Assembly: GCF_003991205.1 (NCBI RefSeq)
Contig: NZ_RXOZ01000004.1
Coordinates: forward strand, 54,512 to 118,511
Source of the DNA: Georgenia sp. SYP-B2076
Lineage (GTDB): Bacteria > Actinomycetota > Actinomycetes > Actinomycetales > Actinomycetaceae
DNA length: 64,000 nt
Reading direction: 5' to 3'
Shown here: piece after piece, positions 53,693 to 61,965 of the stretch
Position numbering within the stretch: the first letter of the stretch is position 1
Layout: each line of letters starts with the position of its first letter
Notes under the pieces: generated by a model
Seen by the model: only the letters and a program-made list of their open reading frames with translations
What the model was told of the DNA's origin: nothing
The model's database searches: none
Position numbers and translations under genes: made by a program

Positions 53693-54133
53693 ATGACTGA
53701 GAACACGGAACGCCACGTCGCGAACGCCCGGGGGGACGGGGCCGAGAACGAGGTGGTCGACGAGGTCGCCGGCCGGCATGCCGCATCGGTCGAGAGCGAA
53801 CGCTTCGGCGACGCCGACCGCCGCGCCGACGCTGACGCGCGCACCGACCCCGACGCCGACCTCACCGGGCGCCGCACCGACGCCGACCTCTCCGAGGATC
53901 GCTACGACGAGGGGCAGGCCGACACCACCGAAGAGGCCGAGATTCCTGAGGGCCGGTTCGACGAGGGCCAGGCCGCCAGCGCGCCGCTCGAGGCCGAGCT
54001 CCCCGAGGGTCGCTTCGACGAGGGCCAGGCCGCCAGCGCGCCGCTCGAGGCCGAGCTCCCCGAGGGCCGGTTCGACGAGGGCCAGGCCACCGACAGCACC
54101 CCCACCCCGGAGCACGACGAGCCAGGGCGTTGA
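53693..54133 (+). CDS. Acidic GRFDEGQ-repeat protein, unknown function
   Basis: Protein of 146 residues, very acidic, no TM, signal or Cys; predicted disordered. After a Asp/Arg/Ala-rich N-terminal half come four copies of a motif: DRYDEGQA once and GRFDEGQA three times. The last three are in a 19-residue unit (PEGRFDEGQAASAPLEAEL, 57 bases; 53944-54000, 54001-54057, partial third). GGGAGG lies 6 bases before the ATG. I do not recognise the family. The next gene carries the same motif, so they are paralogues. A role in stress or scaffold binding is a guess. Confidence 0.75.
   Translation: MTENTERHVANARGDGAENEVVDEVAGRHAASVESERFGDADRRADADARTDPDADLTGRRTDADLSEDRYDEGQADTTEEAEIPEGRFDEGQAASAPLEAELPEGRFDEGQAASAPLEAELPEGRFDEGQATDSTPTPEHDEPGR
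53944..54088 (+). repeat. 57-base tandem coding repeat
   Basis: Two full units (53944-54000, 54001-54057) and a 31-base partial one, nearly identical at DNA level, encode the PEGRFDEGQA repeats. High identity, including third bases, points to recent expansion. Confidence 0.85.
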
Positions 54134-54179
54134 GGGTGACGGCCGTGCGCGGCCGCACGAGGGTCGAACGGAGATGGGC

Positions 54180-54518
54180 ATGATGAGCGAACACACCCCC
54201 GGAAACGACGGGCCGGGGCCGGTACGGCACGACCCTGACAAGGAGCACCGGCCCCTGAGCCGCGGCCGCTTCGACGAGGGCCAGGCGAGCGAGGAGGCCA
54301 TCGAGGACCAGGTCGAGCGCCCGCACGGCCGGTACGACGAGGGCGAGCGCGGCGCCGCGACGGCGGAGGGTGACCTGCCCCGCGGCCGCTACGACGAGGG
54401 CCAGGCGAGCGAGGAGACCCTCGAGGACCAGGTCGACCGCCCGCACGGCCGCTACGACGAGGGCGAGCGCGGCGCGAAGGACCGTGACACCAGGCGGACG
54501 GGACGCTCCGACTTCTGA
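54180..54518 (+). CDS. Acidic GR[FY]DEG-repeat protein, unknown function
   Basis: Paralogue of 112 residues with four motif copies alternating GRFDEGQA / GRYDEGERG / GRYDEGQA / GRYDEGERG. They form two 40-residue units joined by SEEAIEDQVERPH or SEETLEDQVDRPH (120 bases each from 54261). Very hydrophilic, no TM or Cys. GGAG lies 6 bases before the ATG at 54180; ATGs at 54174 and 54183 are alternatives. It lies 46 bases after the first repeat gene and is probably cotranscribed. No known family recognised. Confidence 0.75.
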   Translation: MMSEHTPGNDGPGPVRHDPDKEHRPLSRGRFDEGQASEEAIEDQVERPHGRYDEGERGAATAEGDLPRGRYDEGQASEETLEDQVDRPHGRYDEGERGAKDRDTRRTGRSDF

Positions 54519-54540
54519 CCCAGTCCTTCCGAACCGCCAG

Positions 54541-54580
54541 ACGGGTGCGGCCGTCCCCCACCGGGGACGGCCGCACCCGT
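54541..54580 (+). terminator. Strong hairpin terminator after the repeat-protein genes
   Basis: A perfect 18-base stem (54541-54558 with 54563-54580), loop CACC, 22 bases after the second repeat gene. It separates them from the liv operon. Confidence 0.85.
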
Positions 54581-54645
54581 TCGTCGGCGCGCACGTCTCC
54601 CCCCGCCGGCGGCACCCTCCGCCAATCTTCACCGGGCCGAGGTAG

Positions 54646-54700
54646 TTGACAAACCGTGACCGACGCCACATGCTCCAACCTGAATCACCTCTCAGGTTGG
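54646..54700 (+). promoter_or_regulatory. Promoter and operator of the liv-fadD-sco operon
   Basis: TTGACA (54646-54651), 17-base spacer, CATGCT (54669-54674). Directly after the -10 box, at the expected start of transcription, is a perfect inverted repeat CCAACCTGA-N8-TCAGGTTGG (54675-54700). A repressor there would block initiation; the TetR gene of the same operon is the natural candidate. Confidence 0.7.
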
Positions 54701-54728
54701 GAGGTGGACCACCAAGGAAGGCGGTCCC

Positions 54729-55949
54729 ATGCGAGTCACGACGAAGTCCCTCGCGCTCACCCTCGGCGCCCTGATGGCCGTGGCCGCGTGCGCACCGTCC
54801 ACCGGCACCGCCGACGGCACGACCACGGCGGGCGCGGCGTCGCCGGCGTCCGAGGCCGCGGCGGAGCCCATCGACGTCGGCATCATCACGTCCACGACCG
54901 GGCCGCTGGCGGCGTACGGCGAGACCTATCTCGCCGGCTTCGAGGCCGGGCTGGACTACGCCACCGACGGCACGGGCGCCGTCGACGGCCACGAGCTGAA
55001 CATCACCATTCTTGACGACGGCGGCGACACCGACCGCGCCGTCGGCCAGGCGCGCGACCTCATCGGCCAGGGCTACACGATCCTGGGCGGCACCGCCGCC
55101 TCCGGCATCGCCCTGTCCCTGGCGGAGCAGGCCGAGCAGAACAAGATCCTCTACATCTCGGGGCCCGCCGCGGCGGACGCGCTCACGGGCGTGAACGCGC
55201 ACACCTTCCGGTCCGGGCGCCAGTCGCTCCAGGACGTCGCGACCGCCGGCACCTTCATCGACCCCGCCGGCAAGAAGGTGCTCGTCTTCGCGCAGGACAA
55301 CGCCTTCGGCCAGGGCAACCTCGCCGCCGTCCAGGGCGTCCTCGGCGCCCAGGGCGCGGAGGTCACCTCGGTCATGGTGCCCGAGGACGTCACCGAGTTC
55401 ACGCCCTTCGCGGCGCAGGTGCGGGGCGGGGCACCGGACATGGTCTTCGTGGCGTGGGCCGGTGCGACCTCCGGCGCCATGTGGCAGGCGCTCGACCAGC
55501 AGGGCGTCCTCGACGACATCACCGTGGTCACCGGCCTGGGTGACTCCACCACGTTCGGCGCCTACGGGGCCGCCACGCAGAAGATCGACTTCCTCAACCA
55601 CTACTTCCCGGGCGCGGCGGACAACGCCGTGAACACCGCGATGGTCGAGCACATCGAGGCCGCGGGCAAGACCCCGGACCTGTTCAGCCCGGACGGCTTC
55701 GTCGCGGCCCAGATGATCGTGCACGCGATCGAGGAGGCGGGCGGGGCCGACGACGTCGACGCCCTCGTCGGCGCCCTCGAGGGCTGGACGTTCGACGGGC
55801 CCAAGGGCAGCTACACGATCCGCGCGAGCGACCACGCGCTGATCCAGCCGATGTTCCAGGCGCGCCTGGTCGACGACGGCGGCACGTGGGTGCCCGAGCT
55901 GGTCGGGCAGGTCGACGGCGAGGACGTGGCACCGCCCGAGGCGCCCTGA
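54729..55949 (+). CDS. livK: Branched-chain amino acid-type ABC substrate-binding lipoprotein
   Basis: Binding protein of 406 residues. Signal MRVTTKSLALTLGALMAVAAC with lipobox Cys near 21, a Thr/Ala/Ser-rich linker, then the two-lobe LivJ/LivK fold (IDVGIITSTTGPLAAYGETYLAGFEAG, ILGGTAASGIALSLAE, VFAQDNAFGQGN). AAGGAAGG lies about 8 bases before the ATG. First gene of a long operon with an acyl-CoA ligase and a CoA-transferase, so the ligand may be a carboxylic acid rather than an amino acid. Confidence 0.9.
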   Translation: MRVTTKSLALTLGALMAVAACAPSTGTADGTTTAGAASPASEAAAEPIDVGIITSTTGPLAAYGETYLAGFEAGLDYATDGTGAVDGHELNITILDDGGDTDRAVGQARDLIGQGYTILGGTAASGIALSLAEQAEQNKILYISGPAAADALTGVNAHTFRSGRQSLQDVATAGTFIDPAGKKVLVFAQDNAFGQGNLAAVQGVLGAQGAEVTSVMVPEDVTEFTPFAAQVRGGAPDMVFVAWAGATSGAMWQALDQQGVLDDITVVTGLGDSTTFGAYGAATQKIDFLNHYFPGAADNAVNTAMVEHIEAAGKTPDLFSPDGFVAAQMIVHAIEEAGGADDVDALVGALEGWTFDGPKGSYTIRASDHALIQPMFQARLVDDGGTWVPELVGQVDGEDVAPPEAP

Positions 55950-55962
55950 CCCACCCGCACGA

Positions 55963-55993
55963 GGTGGTCCGGGCCGCGCCGGCCCGGACCACC
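55963..55993 (+). other. Intercistronic hairpin between livK and livG
   Basis: A perfect 13-base stem (55963-55975 with 55981-55993), loop GCGCC, no T-run, in the 57-base gap. Such hairpins protect upstream mRNA or partly terminate, giving more binding protein than membrane complex. Confidence 0.6.
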
Positions 55994-56006
55994 ACGAGAG
56001 GACACC

Positions 56007-56765
56007 ATGCCGCGCACCACCGCTCTGACCGTCGAGTCCCTGGGGTTCCAGGTCGGCGGCGCCACGATCCTGCACGACGTCGACCTCGACGTCGCGCCTG
56101 GCGAGATGATCGGCGTCATCGGCCCGAACGGGGCCGGCAAGACCACCCTGTTCAACATGATCTCCGGGATCCACGCGCCCACCTCCGGGCGGATCTTCCT
56201 CGAGGGCACCGACATCACGCACGAGCCGGTGCACCGCCGCGCCAGGGCGGGGCTGGGCCGCACCTTCCAGACCTCCAGCCTCTTCCCGGGGCTGACGGCG
56301 CTGGAGAACGTGCGGCTGGCCGCCCAGCGGCGCCTCGGCGGCAACCTCTCCGTGTGGCGGTTCCCCCGTCCCGGCGACGACGCGAGCGCCATCGCCGCCG
56401 GTCACCTGGCCGAGGTGGGGCTGGCCAGCGTGGCGGGCGCCCCGGCCGGCGGGCTCTCCCACGGCGACAAGCGCAAGCTCGAGATCGCCGTCCTGCTGGC
56501 CATGGACCCCACCGTGATCCTGCTCGACGAACCCATGGCCGGGGTCGCCCGCGCCGACGTGCCGGGCCTCTCGGAGGTCATCCGCCGCCTGCACCGCGAC
56601 CACCGCTGCACCGTCCTGATGGTCGAGCACCACATCGACGTCGTCCTCGGCCTCGTCCAGCGGGTGGCCGTGCTCCACCAGGGCACGATCCTCGCCCTCG
56701 ACGAGCCCAGCGCCATCATGGCCGACCCCCGCGTGCAGAGCGCCTACCTGGGAGCCCCCGTATGA
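56007..56765 (+). CDS. livG: ABC transporter ATP-binding protein LivG
   Basis: ATPase of 252 residues. Walker A GPNGAGKT at 39-46, signature LSHGDKRKLEIA, Walker B ILLDEPMAGV and H-loop VEHHIDVV; TFQTSSLFPGLTALENV is the LivG Q-loop region. The signature is LSHGD instead of LSGGQ, as is usual for LivG. It ends in an ATGA overlap with livF. Confidence 0.93.
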   Translation: MPRTTALTVESLGFQVGGATILHDVDLDVAPGEMIGVIGPNGAGKTTLFNMISGIHAPTSGRIFLEGTDITHEPVHRRARAGLGRTFQTSSLFPGLTALENVRLAAQRRLGGNLSVWRFPRPGDDASAIAAGHLAEVGLASVAGAPAGGLSHGDKRKLEIAVLLAMDPTVILLDEPMAGVARADVPGLSEVIRRLHRDHRCTVLMVEHHIDVVLGLVQRVAVLHQGTILALDEPSAIMADPRVQSAYLGAPV

Positions 56766-57505
56766 GCGCCATCCTCGAGGTCGAGCACCTCTCCGCCACG
56801 GTCGGCGGGCAGCAGGTGATCGAGGACATCACCTTCACCGTCCCCGCCACCGGCGTGACCGCCGTCCTGGGCCGCAACGGTGTCGGCAAGACCTCGACCA
56901 TCAAGGCCATCCTCGGGCTGGTCGCCCGCGCCGGCACGGTCACGTTCGACGGCGAGCGCATCGAGCGGGAGGACACCCACACGATCGTGCGCCGGGGCAT
57001 CGGGTACGTCCCTGAGGACCGCGAGGTCTTCGGGACCCTGACCGTGGCGGAGAACCTGCGCCTGGCCGAGCGCGACGCGCAGCCGCGCCGCGCGCTCGTC
57101 GAGCAGCTCTTCCCCGACCTCGTCGCGCGCGCCGGCCAGCGGGCGGGCACCCTCTCCGGCGGGCAGCAGCAGATGCTCTCCCTCGCGCGGGCGCTGCTGA
57201 ACACCAACCGCCTCCTCCTCGTCGACGAGCCCACGAAGGGCCTCGCGCCCAAGATCGTCACCGAGGTGGCCGAGGCCCTCGAGGAGGCCGCCCGCACGGT
57301 GCCAATCCTGCTCGTCGAGCAGAACCTGCCCGTCATCGAGCGCCTCGCGCAGGACGTCGTCGTCATCGACGCCGGCCGTGTCGTCCACACCGGCGCCGCC
57401 TCGGCGCTGCTCGCCGACCCCGCGGCCGTCCAGCGTCTCCTCGGCGTCCACGCCGAGGAGCAGGCGCCCCTCTCCCCCACTCCGACCCAGGAGGCCCACC
57501 AGTGA
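56762..57505 (+). CDS. livF: ABC transporter ATP-binding protein LivF
   Basis: ATPase of 247 residues, partner of LivG. Walker A GRNGVGKT at 37-44, GYVPEDREVFGTLTVAENL (typical LivF), signature LSGGQQQM, Walker B LLLVDEPTKGLAP and H-loop VEQNL. The start overlaps the livG stop, and the stop overlaps the GTG of livH. Confidence 0.93.
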   Translation: MSAILEVEHLSATVGGQQVIEDITFTVPATGVTAVLGRNGVGKTSTIKAILGLVARAGTVTFDGERIEREDTHTIVRRGIGYVPEDREVFGTLTVAENLRLAERDAQPRRALVEQLFPDLVARAGQRAGTLSGGQQQMLSLARALLNTNRLLLVDEPTKGLAPKIVTEVAEALEEAARTVPILLVEQNLPVIERLAQDVVVIDAGRVVHTGAASALLADPAAVQRLLGVHAEEQAPLSPTPTQEAHQ

Positions 57506-58374
57506 GCACCGTCGTCCTGCTGCTGGTCACCGGGCTGGGGCTCGGGGCGCTGTACTTCCTCGTGGCCTCGGGCCTGTCCCTGATCTACGGGCTCATGGGC
57601 GTGCTGAACTTCGCCCACGGCTCCTTCCTCACCCTCGGCGCCCTGGTCGGCTGGGAGGTCGCCCGGCGGGTGGACGCCAGCAGCTGGTCGGGCTTCACGC
57701 TGGCCATGCTGGCGGGCGCGGCGGCCGGGGCGGTGATCGCCGCCGTCACCGAGCTGCTGCTGATCCGCCCGCTGTACAACCGGCACATCGAGCAGGTCCT
57801 CGTCACGGTCGGGCTGGGCCTGGTCACCGTCGCCCTGTTCGAGGGCGTGTGGGGCACCGACGCCATCTTCATCTCCGGGCCCGAGTGGCTGCGCTCGACC
57901 ACCACCATCGCGGGCGCGCGGGTGCCCAACGACCGGTTCCTGGCCATCGCCGTCGCGGTCGCCGTCCTCGCCGCGCTGGTGCTGTTCCTGCGCCACACGC
58001 GCTACGGGCTGGTCATCCGGGCCGGCGTGGAGAACCGGGCGATGGTCACCGCCCTGGGGATCGACGTGCGCCGGTCGTTCACGCTGGTGTTCTCCATCGG
58101 CGGTGCCGCCGCCGGGCTGGGCGGCGTGCTCGCGTCCCAGTACTTCGGTTACGTCTCCGCCCACATCGGCGCCACCCTGCTGATCTTCGCGTTCATCGTC
58201 ACCGTCATCGGCGGCCTCGGCTCGCTCGGCGGCGCGGCGCTGGCCGCCGTGCTCGTGGCCATCCCGCAGCAGTTCGCCAACTACTACCTGGGGGTCGGCG
58301 ACCTGATCGCGGTGCTCGCCCTCGCCGTCGTGCTCCTGCTGCGACCCTCCGGACTGATGGGAGCGAAGGCATGA
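57502..58374 (+). CDS. livH: Branched-chain-type ABC permease LivH
   Basis: Permease of 290 residues, about eight TM segments. It starts near the membrane (VVLLLVTGLGLGALYFLVASGLSLIYGLMGVLNFAHG, the LivH N-terminal signature) and has RAGVENRAMVTALGIDV as the ATPase-contact loop. GTG start in a GTGA overlap; ATGA overlap with livM at the end. Confidence 0.92.
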   Translation: MSTVVLLLVTGLGLGALYFLVASGLSLIYGLMGVLNFAHGSFLTLGALVGWEVARRVDASSWSGFTLAMLAGAAAGAVIAAVTELLLIRPLYNRHIEQVLVTVGLGLVTVALFEGVWGTDAIFISGPEWLRSTTTIAGARVPNDRFLAIAVAVAVLAALVLFLRHTRYGLVIRAGVENRAMVTALGIDVRRSFTLVFSIGGAAAGLGGVLASQYFGYVSAHIGATLLIFAFIVTVIGGLGSLGGAALAAVLVAIPQQFANYYLGVGDLIAVLALAVVLLLRPSGLMGAKA

Positions 58375-59591
58375 CCACCCACGCCACGGCGCCCGCCGTC
58401 GAGCGCGCCGCCACCACGGAGCCCTCCGCCACGCCCCGCCGCGCCCTGGCGCCGTGGCTGCTGGGCGCCGGCGCCGTCCTCGTGATGTTCTGCCTGCCGC
58501 TGCTCAACCTCCACCTCCCCGGGGTGCTCCCCGGACCGACGTACACCCCCGGCACCATGCAGCTCCTGGCCCTGTGCCTGCTGTTCGCCGCCCTCGCCCT
58601 GAGCTACCACCTGCTCTACGGGGTGGCGGGCATGCTCAGCTTCGGGCACGCCCTGTACTTCGCGGCCGGCGCCTACGGCCTGGCCGTCGTGCTGGGGCGC
58701 ACCGAGCTGCCGCTGCTCGCGGCGGCGGCCCTGGTGCTGGTCGCGACGATCGCGCTCGCCCACGTCGTCGGGGCCATCTCGCTGCGGGTCAGCGGCGTGT
58801 CCTTCGCCATGGTCACGCTCGCCTTCGCCCAGGCGGGCAACGTGCTCGTGCGGCGCAACACCGGCGGCGTCACAGGCGGGGAGGAGGGACTGGCCCTGCG
58901 CACCGCGCACGTGCCCGACGCGCTCGTGGGCGTGGTGAACATCCGCAGCATGTACTGGGTGGCCCTCGCCGTGCTGGTGCTCGTGTACCTCGTCGTCACG
59001 TGGGTGCAGCGCTCGCGCGCCGGCCACGTCGTCGAGGCCACCCGGGAGAACGAGATGCGCGTGCGGGTCATCGGCCAGCAGCCGTTCCTCATCCGGCTGC
59101 TCACCTTCGTCATCGCCGCCGGCCTCGCGGCGGTGGTCGGCATGGGATACCTCCTGCTGCAGTCCCAGGCCGTGCCGGCGATCACGTCGGCGGACTTCAC
59201 CATCACCGTTCTGGTCATGGTGGTGCTCGGCGGGGTCGGCTCCCGCTGGGGCGCCGTCGTGGGCGCCGTGGTCTACACGCTGCTCGACCAGCGCCTGAGC
59301 GTCTTCGCCTCCTCGGACCTCGTGGCCGGCCTGCCGGCCGTCCTGCGGGTCCCGCTGAGCCAGCCGCTGTTCATCCTCGGGACCCTGTTCATCCTCGTCG
59401 TGCTGTTCATGCCCGGCGGGATCGCCGGCGCGGCCCACCGGCTGGGCGCCCGCCCGGCGCCGCGGGCGCGGCGCGGGGGCGACGTCGGCCGCCGGGCCCC
59501 CGGACGCCCGGCCTCCCGCCGCGGGGCCGCCGATCGCGGGGCCGCCGATCGTGAGGCCGTCGCGCGAGAGCGGCTGGAGGACCCGGCGTGA
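58371..59591 (+). CDS. livM: Branched-chain-type ABC permease LivM
   Basis: Permease of 406 residues, about ten TM segments. LSYHLLYGVAGMLSFGHALYFAAGAY is the LivM signature, GGVTGGEEGL a conserved loop and ATRENEMRVRVIG the ATPase-contact loop. A 55-residue Arg/Ala/Gly-rich tail follows the last TM (PGGIAGAAHRLG) and is not found in most LivM; it contains GAADRGAADR repeats. Coupled to the next gene by GTGA. Confidence 0.92.
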   Translation: MTTHATAPAVERAATTEPSATPRRALAPWLLGAGAVLVMFCLPLLNLHLPGVLPGPTYTPGTMQLLALCLLFAALALSYHLLYGVAGMLSFGHALYFAAGAYGLAVVLGRTELPLLAAAALVLVATIALAHVVGAISLRVSGVSFAMVTLAFAQAGNVLVRRNTGGVTGGEEGLALRTAHVPDALVGVVNIRSMYWVALAVLVLVYLVVTWVQRSRAGHVVEATRENEMRVRVIGQQPFLIRLLTFVIAAGLAAVVGMGYLLLQSQAVPAITSADFTITVLVMVVLGGVGSRWGAVVGAVVYTLLDQRLSVFASSDLVAGLPAVLRVPLSQPLFILGTLFILVVLFMPGGIAGAAHRLGARPAPRARRGGDVGRRAPGRPASRRGAADRGAADREAVARERLEDPA

Positions 59592-61282
59592 GCGTCCTCG
59601 CACCCCCGGCCGGCGAGCCCGGCCCCCACACCCTGGGCAGGTGGACACGAGACCGGGCGCGCCTGACGCCGCACAAGGTCGCCGTCGACGAGCGCGGGAC
59701 CACCCTCACCTATGCCGAGCTCGACGCCCGGGCCCTCGCCCTGGCGGAGCGGCTGCTGCGCGCCGGGTACGTGCGCGGCGACCGGGTCGCGACCCTCACC
59801 CGGAACAGCGCCGACCACGTGGTGCTCTTCTTCGCCTGCGCCAAGGCAGGGCTCGTGCTCACGCCGATGTCCTGGCGCCTCGCCGCGGAGGAGCTCGCCT
59901 ACCAGCTCCGTCACGCCCGCCCCGCGCTCGTGCTGGTGCAGGCCGCGCTGGCCGGCGCGGCCCGGGCGGCGCTGGCCCACCTCGACGCCGCGCCGCCGGT
60001 GGAGCTGCTCGGGCCGGACGGCGTCGAGCTCCACGTGCCGGGCCCGGCCCGGACGGACGGCGCCGCCCCCGAGCCGCACCGCGCCGTGGCCGACGACGAC
60101 CCGCTGCTGCTCGTCTACACCTCCGGCACGGCCCGGGCACCCAAGGGGGTGCTGCTCACGCACGCGAACTGCTTCTGGACCAACCTGTCCCTGTCCGGCG
60201 GCACGGGCATGACCAGCCAGGACGTCGTGCTGTCGGTGCTCCCCCAGTTCCACGTGGGCGGCTGGAACATCCAGCCCCTGCTCGCCTGGTGGACCGGCGC
60301 CACCGTCCTCCTGGAGCCCGAGCTCGACGCCGCCCGCATGCTTGAGCTGCTCGCCGACCGTGGCGTGACCACCATGATGGGCGTCCCCACCGTCTACCAG
60401 CTCCTCGCCGACCATCCCGGATTCGATGGGACGGACCTGTCCAGCCTCACCCACGCCGTCGTCGGCGGCGCCCCGATGCCCGAGGCCCTGCTGCACCGGT
60501 GGCGCGCCCGCGGTGTGCGCATCATCCAGGGGTACGGGCTGACTGAGGCCTCCCCCAACGTCCTGGCGCTGCCCCCGGGGGACGCGCCGTCCCGCATCGG
60601 CTGGGTGGGCAAGCCCTACCCGCACGTCGACGTCGCCGTCGCCGACCCGGCCACCGGCGCCCTGCTGCACGGCCCGGCGCAGGGGGAGCTGCTGGTGCGC
60701 GGGCCCGCCGTCTTCGCCGGGTACTTCCGGGACCCGGAGGCCACGGCCGCGGCTGTGGTGGACGGCTGGCTGCGCACCGGGGACCTCGTCGAGCGGGACG
60801 CGGAGGGCTACTTCCGGGTGGTGGACCGGCTGGACGACATGTACATCTCGGGCGGGGAGAACATCTCCCCCGCCGAGGTCGAGCAGGCCCTCGGCTGCCA
60901 TCCCGGCGTCGCCGAGGTCGCCGTCGTGGGTGTGCCGGACCGCCGCTGGGGCCAGGTGGGCCACGCCTTCGTGGTCCGCGCGCCGGGCTCGGCCGTGTCC
61001 GAGGAGGAGCTCATGGAGCACTGCCGCACGCGGCTCGCCGCGTTCAAGGCGCCACGAAGCGTCGGCTTCGTGGACCGGCTGCCCCGCACGGCGCTGCACA
61101 AGGTCCAACGCGGAGCGTTGCCACCGGTCGACGGCGCGGCACCGGCCGACGCCCCGCGGGCCGACGACGGCGCGGCGGCGTTCGACGGTCCTGCGACGTT
61201 CGACGGTGCTGCGGTGCCGGTGGAGGCGACGGCGGTCGCCGCGCCCCGTGCCGTGGCCGGGGACACGGGGGTTCCCCGATGA
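59588..61282 (+). CDS. Acyl-CoA ligase (AMP-dependent synthetase)
   Basis: ANL-superfamily ligase of 564 residues, activating a carboxylic acid to acyl-AMP and acyl-CoA. P-loop YTSGTARAPKGVLLTH, A5 QGYGLTEASPNV, A8 GWLRTGDLVERDAEGYFRVVDR with GGENISPAEVE, catalytic Lys505 in RTALHKVQRG. After about residue 515 comes a 50-residue Ala/Asp/Val tail of low complexity with an FDGPATFDGAA repeat, absent in the family. Its position inside a liv operon suggests it activates the imported substrate. Confidence 0.9.
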   Translation: MSVLAPPAGEPGPHTLGRWTRDRARLTPHKVAVDERGTTLTYAELDARALALAERLLRAGYVRGDRVATLTRNSADHVVLFFACAKAGLVLTPMSWRLAAEELAYQLRHARPALVLVQAALAGAARAALAHLDAAPPVELLGPDGVELHVPGPARTDGAAPEPHRAVADDDPLLLVYTSGTARAPKGVLLTHANCFWTNLSLSGGTGMTSQDVVLSVLPQFHVGGWNIQPLLAWWTGATVLLEPELDAARMLELLADRGVTTMMGVPTVYQLLADHPGFDGTDLSSLTHAVVGGAPMPEALLHRWRARGVRIIQGYGLTEASPNVLALPPGDAPSRIGWVGKPYPHVDVAVADPATGALLHGPAQGELLVRGPAVFAGYFRDPEATAAAVVDGWLRTGDLVERDAEGYFRVVDRLDDMYISGGENISPAEVEQALGCHPGVAEVAVVGVPDRRWGQVGHAFVVRAPGSAVSEEELMEHCRTRLAAFKAPRSVGFVDRLPRTALHKVQRGALPPVDGAAPADAPRADDGAAAFDGPATFDGAAVPVEATAVAAPRAVAGDTGVPR

Positions 61283-61965
61283 GCAGCCTGCCCCGCACCG
61301 CGCGCGGGTCCCGGACCCGCGCGAAGATCCTGCAGGTCGCAACGGAGGTCTTCGCCGCCCGCGGGTTCCACGACGCCTCGATCGTGAAGATCACCGAGGC
61401 CGCCGACGTCGGCCAGGGCACGTTCTACCTGTACTTCTCCTCCAAGCAGGAGATCTTCGAGGAGGTCGTCAAGGACCTCAACTCGCGCGTGCGCCAGGCG
61501 ATGTTCGAGGCCTCGAGCGCCGAGACGGACCGCCTGGCGGCCGAGCGCGCGGGGTTCCGAGCCTTCTTCCGGTTCACCGCCGAGAACCCGGCGCTGTACC
61601 GGGTCATCCGCCAGGCCGAGTTCGTCGCCCCCGACGTGTTCCGCCTGCACTACGAGCGCATCGCCGCCGGCTACGTCGCCGGCCTCCGGTCCGCCCAGCA
61701 GCACGGCCAGCTCGCCGACGTCGACCCGGAGGTCACCGCCTGGGCCCTCATGGGCATCGGCGAGCTCGTCGGGATGCGCTGGGTGCTCTGGCCCCGCGGC
61801 ACCGGCGGCACCGCGGCGGGTGCCGGGGCGGTCCCAGGACCGGGCACCGGGCCGGAGCCGAGCGCCGGCGTCGCGCCCGACGGCGTCCCCACCCACGTCT
61901 TCGAGGCGGCCATGCACCTCATCGAGCGCGCCCTCTCCCCCACCGAGCTGGAAGGACGGTCATGA
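61279..61965 (+). CDS. TetR/AcrR family regulator
   Basis: Regulator of 228 residues. HTH at about 34-56 (ASIVKITEAADVGQGTFYLYF), followed by a helical ligand domain; FFRFTAENPALYRVIRQAEFV matches the TetR_C group of lipid and CoA-ester sensors. A Gly/Pro/Ala insert (about 175-210) is a loop. Coupled by ATGA on both sides, so it is made in proportion to the ligase. It is the likely repressor of the operator at 54675-54700. Confidence 0.88.
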   Translation: MSSLPRTARGSRTRAKILQVATEVFAARGFHDASIVKITEAADVGQGTFYLYFSSKQEIFEEVVKDLNSRVRQAMFEASSAETDRLAAERAGFRAFFRFTAENPALYRVIRQAEFVAPDVFRLHYERIAAGYVAGLRSAQQHGQLADVDPEVTAWALMGIGELVGMRWVLWPRGTGGTAAGAGAVPGPGTGPEPSAGVAPDGVPTHVFEAAMHLIERALSPTELEGRS

